NCBI GenBank assembly: GCA_963707435.1
Contig: CAVPPF010000002.1
Coordinates: 496,001 to 560,000 of the forward strand
Source: UBA4744 sp963707435
GTDB lineage: Bacteria > Actinomycetota > Acidimicrobiia > Spongiisociales > UBA4744
Reading direction: 5' to 3'
Length of the DNA: 64,000 nucleotides
Numbering within the stretch: position 1 is the stretch's first letter; each line of letters starts with the position of its first letter. Made by a program: the position numbers and the translations under genes. The notes below the pieces were generated by a model that was not told the origin of the DNA, did not search any database, and saw only the letters and a list, made by a program, of their open reading frames with translations. Positions 58,612-64,000 of the stretch are shown in pieces.

Positions 58612-60725
58612 CTACGGTCGGACCATTCCGCTGGTGCTGCCGCCGATGCTCTGGATGCTGTCGTACAACAGTTGGAGCACGTACTGGCCATTGTGGGCGA
58701 ACCCTCCGGGGTCCTTGGCAGTGTACTGGTAGTTGTACGTCGCTTGCACGAGCTTCGGCGTCCAGGTGTTGTAGGCATTCGGGAAGATTGCCTCGCCCGG
58801 GTCGCTGGCGCCGTTGGCATTGGTGTCGATGAAGAAGTACGGGTAGGCGTGCGAATCGTACACGATTGCTTCGCTCCGCTCACGCCACCAACGTATGCGT
58901 AGATGGCTTCGAGCAATGCTTCTTGCATCGTCTCGATCTCGCCGGCGAGACCCTCGGTCTCGTCACCGTCACCGTCGAAGTCGCCTTCGGTGATCCGGAT
59001 GGTTTCCAGATCATCGGCCGTAGCGACGCTCGGGTGGCAGCCACTGCAGGACTCGTACTTCACTTCGAGCGCATGGGTATCGTGGCAGTCCGTGCAGGTC
59101 TGCACACCGGAGACATGCTCGAACCGGCCGTTGTAGGTCTTGCCGTCGTACTCGTATCCACCCTTCACATCGGTGCCGAACAGCGTCGCGCCTGCTGCGA
59201 AGTAGTGGACGTTGACGAAGGACAGTGACTCATCGACCGTGTCGCCTGCCTTATCGGCGATCCGAGCATTCACGCTATTGGTAGAAGCCCGTCCCTGGTG
59301 ACAGCTGATGCACAGCTGCATCTCCGGCGACGTGATGTCGTCCTCGAGGCTGACCGTGGCACCGCTCGGGAACTCGACCTCAGCCACCTCGGGGATGGCG
59401 TACGTCGAGTCGGTGTGGCAGGTCGAGCACAGGAACCCGTTGGCGGGTTCGGTCGAGATGTTCACACCCTCCGCCAGATAGGTCGGGAGACCATCGGCAC
59501 TGTGGCACCTGGCACATGATGCCGGAACCACTGCCGGGTCGTCCTCGTCCCAGTGACGGAACGCCTCTTCGGAACCGGCGAAGTGACCGTGGTCGATCCG
59601 GTGCAGGTTCGACACGTCCCCGCCGAGATCCTCGATGGAGTCGTACATCAACTGGAAGATGTACTTCCCACCGTGGGCAAACGAACCCGGGTCCTTTTGG
59701 GAGACCTGGTAGTTGTAGGCGGCCCGCAGCAGCCGGGGTGTCCACGCCACGAAGCGTTCACCGGCATCGTCGAACCAGTACGGGTAGGAAGCCGCGTCGT
59801 ACACGACCGATGCACCTTGATCCGTCCCATAGGCCTGGATTGCCGCATACAGAGCTTCCTGCATGCCGACCAGTTCGTAGTAGACGCCTTCGGCGATGTC
59901 CCCATCGCCGTCGTAGTCCACCAGCGAGCCCGGCATCCGCACGTCTTGAAGGTCCTCGATGGTGGCTACGCCTTCGTGACAGGCGGCGCACTCCTCGATC
60001 TTCAACTCGAGCGTGTGCGGATCGTGACAGTCCTGACAGGCCGAATAACCCTCCACGTGGACGAAGAAAGCGTCGTACAACTTGCCGTCGTACTCGTACC
60101 CGCCCTTCGCCTCGGTCCCGTACTTTGTGGCCGCAGCCGCGTAGTAGTGGATGTTGGCAAAGCTGAGGTCTTCGCTAACGGTGTCGTCATCGACTCCGGC
60201 CTCTTCGATGCGGGCATCGACACTGACCTTAGATTCCCGACCCTGGTGGCACTGCATGCAACGGGACTCGTCGCCGAGCCCGGTCAGCTCGATGCCGGAC
60301 GGCATCAACACGCTGTCCATCGTCAACGTTACGGCGTTGTGACACGCTTCACATTGCACCGTGCTGCCAATCGGGTGGCTCTCGGCATCCATGGCGTTGG
60401 CGGCGGTACCGTCGGCGCCGATGAAGTCGAGATATCCAGGAGTTCCATGGCATTTCGCACAACTGGCCGGGACTACCGCAGGGTCGTCCTCATTCCAGTG
60501 CACGAAAGCCTCAGCCGCAGCATCATTGTGTCCGGATCCCTCCCAGTCGGCCAGGAATGGAATGGCCACCGTCGGCGTGTCCATGGGAGCTGCCGTGGTG
60601 GGTGTCACACCGTCCGAGGTGGTGGTGGTCGTGGTCTCATCGGCTTCCTCGTCGCACCCGACGAGGGCCAGTACAAGGAACAACGCAAGGAACCCTATGA
60701 AGAGGTATCGGTATCGTCGGCGCAT
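58612..60725 (-). CDS. Decaheme cytochrome c lipoprotein (frameshifted as sequenced)
   Basis: ATG 60725 follows GGGAGGGAG and starts a lipoprotein signal with lipobox LALVGC (Cys24). Ten CXXCH motifs form two tandem five-heme units: CAKCH, CEACH, CMQCH, CQDCH, CAACH, and CARCH, CSTCH, CISCH, CTDCH, CSGCH. Each unit is followed by a similar YNYQ..KDPG.FAH.G block. At about 58875 one base is missing. The correct frame resumes as VYDSHAYPYFF and ends at 58612 with the second YNYQ..KDPGGFAH block. The unshifted frame gives only a low-complexity tail. It is probably a surface electron carrier. Confidence 0.8.
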
Positions 60726-60800
60726 GTGGTGCTCCCTCCCTGCGCGGGTTACTGGTGCTCTACTCTCCCAGATCAGGCATAGGCATGGGGACGTTCGCGT

Positions 60801-60816
60801 AGGGTCTTTCGACCCT
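60801..60816 (-). promoter_or_regulatory. Palindrome AGGGTC-N4-GACCCT upstream of the decaheme gene
   Basis: AGGGTC (60801-60806) and GACCCT (60811-60816) form a perfect 6-base inverted repeat, 76 bases before the decaheme start. It resembles the GGGAC-N4-GTCCC spacing seen before the NapC-like gene, with changed inner bases. Confidence 0.35.
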
Positions 60817-60841
60817 TTGTCGGAATCGGGAAAAACAACCT

Positions 60842-60920
60842 TTGACATGCGGTTTTGTGCATGTATCGACAAGTCGTCGGGTTCATCTCCGACTGGCTGT
60901 CGATACCCGTGCGAAAGCAC
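60842..60920. other. Nested inverted repeats in the ccm-decaheme gap
   Basis: The region holds CATGC/GCATG (60846-60863), a 9-base pair GTATCGACA/TGTCGATAC (60863-60871 with 60898-60906), an inner GTCGG/CCGAC (60876-60893) and GTGC-GAAA-GCAC (60909-60920). On the plus strand TTGACA at 60842 and TATCGA at 60864 also resemble a promoter. It may be a structured leader of the decaheme mRNA or a small RNA. Confidence 0.4.
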
Positions 60921-60941
60921 AAGAAGCTACCGATGAGAGGG

Positions 60942-60962
60942 CGACCGGGAACCAACCGGTCG
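60942..60962 (-). terminator. Hairpin after ccmG
   Basis: CGACCGG (60942-60948) pairs with CCGGTCG (60956-60962), starting 5 bases after the ccmG stop. It may end the ccm operon. Confidence 0.45.
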
Positions 60963-60967
60963 AACGC

Positions 60968-61555
60968 CTAGAGATCCGGCGTCTCGCCTGCCAGTACTTG
61001 ATCCAGGGCCCGCTGCAGAACCGCCCCGTTCACTTCCCCCGCGATCTTGCCCTGGATGATGCCGTCGGCGTCGATGATGTACGTCTCCGGCACCCCGAAA
61101 ACGCCGAGTTCGATGATCGCCCGGGAATCCGGATCGATGACATAGCTGTAGTTGGTTCCCCGGCCGAATTCGTCGAGAAACGCTGAGGCTTGATCAGGTT
61201 CGTCCTGGTAGACGATCCCGAGGAAATGCACCCCCTGGTCTGCATAGGCAGCGGCTGTGCTCGTCAGGTCGTCGTGCTCCGCCCGGCACGGGAAACACCA
61301 GGACGCGAAGAAGTTGATCACCAGGACGGTGCCGCGCTGGTCGGCGAAAGCGAACGTCCCGTCCTGTTCGAGGTAGTCGAACGTCAAGTCGCTCACCGGC
61401 TGCCCGACCAGGGGTGAGTCAACCAGCCGCGGATCCTGGCCGAAACGGCTGTTGAAGACGTACACAAGAAGCGCCACCATGGCCAGAATCCCGACGATCG
61501 GTAGGACACCGCGCGGGATGCGCCGGGTTGCGATCGGAGCGTCGTGGTCGGTCAT
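60968..61555 (-). CDS. ccmG: CcmG/ResA-type thioredoxin for cytochrome c maturation
   Basis: The 195-residue product has an N-terminal membrane helix (about 17-35) and a TlpA-like domain with the redox motif FFASWCFPCRAEHDD and cis-Pro VPETYI. CcmG reduces the cysteines of apocytochrome c before heme attachment. It overlaps the ccmI-like gene by four bases and lies beside the multiheme cytochromes. Unlike the Sec candidate at 49 kb, it has an ordinary CxxC. Confidence 0.9.
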   Translation of the reverse strand: MTDHDAPIATRRIPRGVLPIVGILAMVALLVYVFNSRFGQDPRLVDSPLVGQPVSDLTFDYLEQDGTFAFADQRGTVLVINFFASWCFPCRAEHDDLTSTAAAYADQGVHFLGIVYQDEPDQASAFLDEFGRGTNYSYVIDPDSRAIIELGVFGVPETYIIDADGIIQGKIAGEVNGAVLQRALDQVLAGETPDL

Positions 61556-62358
61556 CCGCCGCCACCGTTCCTTGCCTCATTGAGGGCGGTCTCCACCTGG
61601 GACAGGATCATGGGCGGAAGGCCGGGGATCTCGGCCACTTCCTCCAGCCAGGGGAGCGCCTCCTCCGGGTCCTCGAGGCCGTACAGCAGGACAAATCCGA
61701 GAAACAGCTTGGTTTCGTCGTTGGTCGGATCGACGGTGAGGCTCGTCTGCAAGTACTGCTCGGCCGCCTCCGGCTGGCCGGTTGTGTACGCCATCCACCC
61801 GATGCGAGTCAACGCTCGTCCTTCTTCAGCCGGAGTCGGGTTGTTCTCGGCGATCGTCAGGTAGTGGTCCAGTGCTTTGCCGTAGTTTTCTTCTTCGAAG
61901 TAGCGGTCGGCCAGGGCCATTCGCATGGCGTTGATCGTGGGATTCTGGGCAACGACCGCTTCGAGTTGCTCATTGCTGACCGAGTTCGGATCGACCGTCA
62001 AAGCTCCGGGAGATTCCGACCCTGAGGCGGACGGCGCAGGGTCCGGGTCGATTTCGCCTGCTGCGAGGAAGATCGCTACCGACAGAGCGGCAATCACGAT
62101 GACGCTGCCGACGACCGCACGGCGGGTTGATCGAGTCTTCATGCCGGAAGGCTCGTCGACTGCCGCGGTCTTCTTTCGGCTGGAAGCGGGGAGGGCTCCG
62201 ATCTGCGCGTCGACCGCATCGACTTCTGCCTGGTAGTTGGCTCGCAGGGTGTCTGCCGTAGCCTGATCGATCTCGCCGGATTCAACCTGCTCGGCTAGTT
62301 CGGTCAGGTCGCGGAGGGCGATCTCGCGCCGTTCCTCGAGGTGCTTGCGATCAGTCAT
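61552..62358 (-). CDS. CcmI-like TPR protein of cytochrome c maturation
   Basis: The 268-residue product has an N-terminal soluble helical part, a membrane helix at about 80-100 (VGSVIVIAALSVAIFLAAG), and TPR repeats to the C-terminus (YGKALDHYLTIAENNP, PEAAEQYLQTSL). This matches CcmI/CycH, which holds apocytochrome for heme ligation, although the membrane topology here differs. It overlaps ccmH and ccmG genes. Confidence 0.8.
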   Translation of the reverse strand: MTDRKHLEERREIALRDLTELAEQVESGEIDQATADTLRANYQAEVDAVDAQIGALPASSRKKTAAVDEPSGMKTRSTRRAVVGSVIVIAALSVAIFLAAGEIDPDPAPSASGSESPGALTVDPNSVSNEQLEAVVAQNPTINAMRMALADRYFEEENYGKALDHYLTIAENNPTPAEEGRALTRIGWMAYTTGQPEAAEQYLQTSLTVDPTNDETKLFLGFVLLYGLEDPEEALPWLEEVAEIPGLPPMILSQVETALNEARNGGGG

Positions 62359-62761
62359 GTCCCGTTCCCGTCTTGGTTGGTTGGCGTCTGCGGCTCAGAA
62401 TCATCCCGATGCCGCCGATGATGGCCGCTACCGGAAGCAGCCAGACGAGCAGGGTGCTGCCGGAGAAAGGAGGGTCGAGGAGAATCCCATTCCCGTACCG
62501 CGCCGTAAAGAAGCCAACGATCTGCGCGTCGGTTTCTCCTGCCGCCACCTTTTCCTCGACGATCTGCATCATGGCCCGCGAGGTCTCCGCCGGCGAGTCC
62601 CCGATAGCTTCGCCCTGACAAACAGGGCACTTGATCCGAGCACCGAGCGCGTTGACCCTGTCCTCTTCGGCGCTGTCGCCCATGATCAACCCGACGATGA
62701 CGACCGCAGCCAGCACCGCCGTGATGGCCCACCCGCCCAGGCTCCGCGCTCTGCTACCCAT
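62351..62761 (-). CDS. ccmH: CcmH-type thiol protein
   Basis: The 136-residue product has a membrane anchor, the redox motif RIKCPVCQGEAIGDSPAETS, and a second membrane helix near the C-terminus with an RRR tail. CcmH takes part in reducing apocytochrome cysteines. ATG 62761 overlaps ccmF by 8 bases; the longer upstream frame runs in a shadow of ccmF. Confidence 0.92.
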   Translation of the reverse strand: MGSRARSLGGWAITAVLAAVVIVGLIMGDSAEEDRVNALGARIKCPVCQGEAIGDSPAETSRAMMQIVEEKVAAGETDAQIVGFFTARYGNGILLDPPFSGSTLLVWLLPVAAIIGGIGMILSRRRQPTKTGTGHD

Positions 62762-64000
62762 CGCCGGATGTCCGGGCTTGTACGGAACGATCGGAAGCCG
62801 CTTTCTTGACCAATCTCGACCAAAGCACCGCAGCAGCAGCCACAAACCCGCCCACCCAAACCAGCCAGATGAACGGGAACCAAAATACGCCGAGTGTCAC
62901 CTGCTGGGCATCGATGCTCTTCAGCGAGAGGTAGAGGTCACCGCCCCAGGAGGCGTCGACCTCCGGGGTCGCAACAGATTGGGTCGAGGTGGGGTACTGG
63001 TTGAGGCGAGGCTCGAGTTCGCTCACGACTTTCCCGTTTCTGGCGACCTCGACCTGCGCTCCGGTGACAAATCGGGTTGGCTCCTGCCGGGTAAACGGCG
63101 ACACGTACGTGATATCGAATCCGGCGACCGACTCGGTAGCTCCGGGTGTCAGGGTTATGTCTGCTTCGACGGTGAGGTTGGCCGAGATGGCGATACCCAA
63201 CGCCAGGATGGCCACCCCCAGGTGGGAGATTTGCCCGCCCCAGTAGCCGGCGTCGTTGCGCATGGTACGGAGGACTGCCGACGGCAGGGACATCTCGCGC
63301 TTCTCCGCGACGGTCCGGGAACTGACGAACAGGTTGCGGACGATCACGGACATGACGAAGAAAGACGCCAGGATGAACAGCACGAGCCAGGGGGTGCGGT
63401 ACCCGAAGACGACGGCCAGCGCCGCTGCTCCCAATGCCACCCGGAGCGGGGTCTTGATGCGCTGCCAAACCACTTCCGGCTTGGCCGACCGATACGGTGT
63501 GATCGGTCCGACCCCCATGGCCAGCAGCAAGCCAAACGACAGCGGGACGGCCAGCCGATCGAAGAACGGCCGGCCGACTCCGACCTGGGACCCGGTGAAC
63601 GCGTCGACGAACATCGGGTACAGCGTTCCGGTCAGCACTACGAACGCGAAGACGGTGAGCAGCAGGTTGTTGAGGAGGAACACGCCTTCCCGGCTGCCGA
63701 GAGAATCCAGGCGGGGAGAGGAGGCCACTACGTGTGCCCGGGCGGCGAACAAACCGAACGATGCGACCAGCACCACCATCAGGAACCACAGCAGGGCCGG
63801 CCCGATCGGGGATTGGGTGAAGCTGTGCACCGAGGTGATCACGCCCGAGCGGGTGAGGAAGGTCCCCAGGATGGTGGCGGCGAACGTGGCGATGACCAGC
63901 ACGAAGTTCCACGCCTGCAGCATGCCACGGCGGGCTTGCACGACGGCCGAGTGCAGGAAGGCAGTGGCGATCAACCAGGGTATGAACGAGGCGTTCTCTA
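62754..64000 (-). CDS. ccmF: Cytochrome c heme lyase CcmF, C-terminal part
   Basis: The frame is open to the window edge, so the start is outside. The visible part reads ENASFIPWLIATAFLHSAVV (the region just after the tryptophan-rich heme motif), TFLTRSGVITSVHSFTQSP, several membrane helices and the C-terminal periplasmic domain. CcmF attaches heme from CcmE to apocytochrome c. It leads the ccmF-H-I-G string, which matches the wealth of c-type cytochromes nearby. Confidence 0.93.
   Translation of the reverse strand, partial: ENASFIPWLIATAFLHSAVVQARRGMLQAWNFVLVIATFAATILGTFLTRSGVITSVHSFTQSPIGPALLWFLMVVLVASFGLFAARAHVVASSPRLDSLGSREGVFLLNNLLLTVFAFVVLTGTLYPMFVDAFTGSQVGVGRPFFDRLAVPLSFGLLLAMGVGPITPYRSAKPEVVWQRIKTPLRVALGAAALAVVFGYRTPWLVLFILASFFVMSVIVRNLFVSSRTVAEKREMSLPSAVLRTMRNDAGYWGGQISHLGVAILALGIAISANLTVEADITLTPGATESVAGFDITYVSPFTRQEPTRFVTGAQVEVARNGKVVSELEPRLNQYPTSTQSVATPEVDASWGGDLYLSLKSIDAQQVTLGVFWFPFIWLVWVGGFVAAAAVLWSRLVKKAASDRSVQARTSGDG

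Noticed and set aside
60842..60920. GEMM (cyclic di-GMP) riboswitch upstream of the decaheme gene
   Set aside because: Such riboswitches do occur before multiheme genes, but the conserved GEMM core bases are absent here.

Overview
The window is a 64 kb high-GC bacterial chromosome segment, most likely from an uncultured, deep-branching actinobacterium of Acidimicrobiia type. Clues are WhiB7, an F420-dependent LLM oxidoreductase, a DUF1876 protein, a Tal-Pgi fusion, many GTG/TTG starts, leaderless starts and lipoproteins with Thr/Ser-rich linkers. Gene families were assigned by reading translated motifs, without database searches.

Layout. 0-6.8 kb: pentose-phosphate genes (Tal-Pgi end, zwf), a lipoprotein, an ECF sigma/anti-sigma pair and YbaK. 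7-9.6 kb: YihY, a WhiB7-type regulator with leader ORF and attenuator, and a primary-like sigma factor. 9.8-11.9 kb: a tRNA-Val gene and a decayed tRNA-Val copy flank a PIN/RHH toxin-antitoxin pair; a broken HIRAN fragment follows. 11.9-22.6 kb: lipoproteins, CapA, and a minus-strand cassette for a glycerate-derived (hydroxymalonyl-type) acyl-ACP with no PKS nearby. 22.7-36.7 kb: mostly housekeeping and envelope genes, including MgtC/DUF4010, Nif3, TauE, DUF1876, HMCES/YedK, an MBOAT/SGNH pair and LemA. 36.7-44.6 kb: one-carbon and acetyl-CoA metabolism (fhs; acsA-pdhA-pdhB-pdhC-ACP operon). 44.6-45.1 kb: RNase P RNA. 45-49.1 kb: acyl-CoA dehydrogenase, trpD behind a heptanucleotide repeat, and a Fur-family regulator. 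49.1-52.4 kb: a thioredoxin-fold lipoprotein with an in-frame TGA at its first redox Cys codon (candidate selenoprotein), then a CbiMN-CbiQ-CbiO metal uptake operon behind a Nur-like operator. 53.9-64 kb: a NapC-like multiheme cytochrome, a cytochrome b fused to duplicated cytochrome c domains, a multiheme and a decaheme cytochrome (both frameshifted as sequenced), and the ccmG-I-H-F maturation genes.

How it fits together. The right end is a respiratory module: quinol-oxidising membrane cytochromes, large exported multiheme proteins and the Ccm machinery that attaches their hemes. A DosR-box-like palindrome before the NapC-like gene and a DUF1876 (Rv1738-like) operon suggest hypoxia or redox control. 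The strongest leads are the candidate Sec thioredoxin lipoprotein, the WhiB7 leader/attenuator, the Nur-like site next to a Fur-family gene, the orphan acyl-ACP cassette and the two heptanucleotide arrays.
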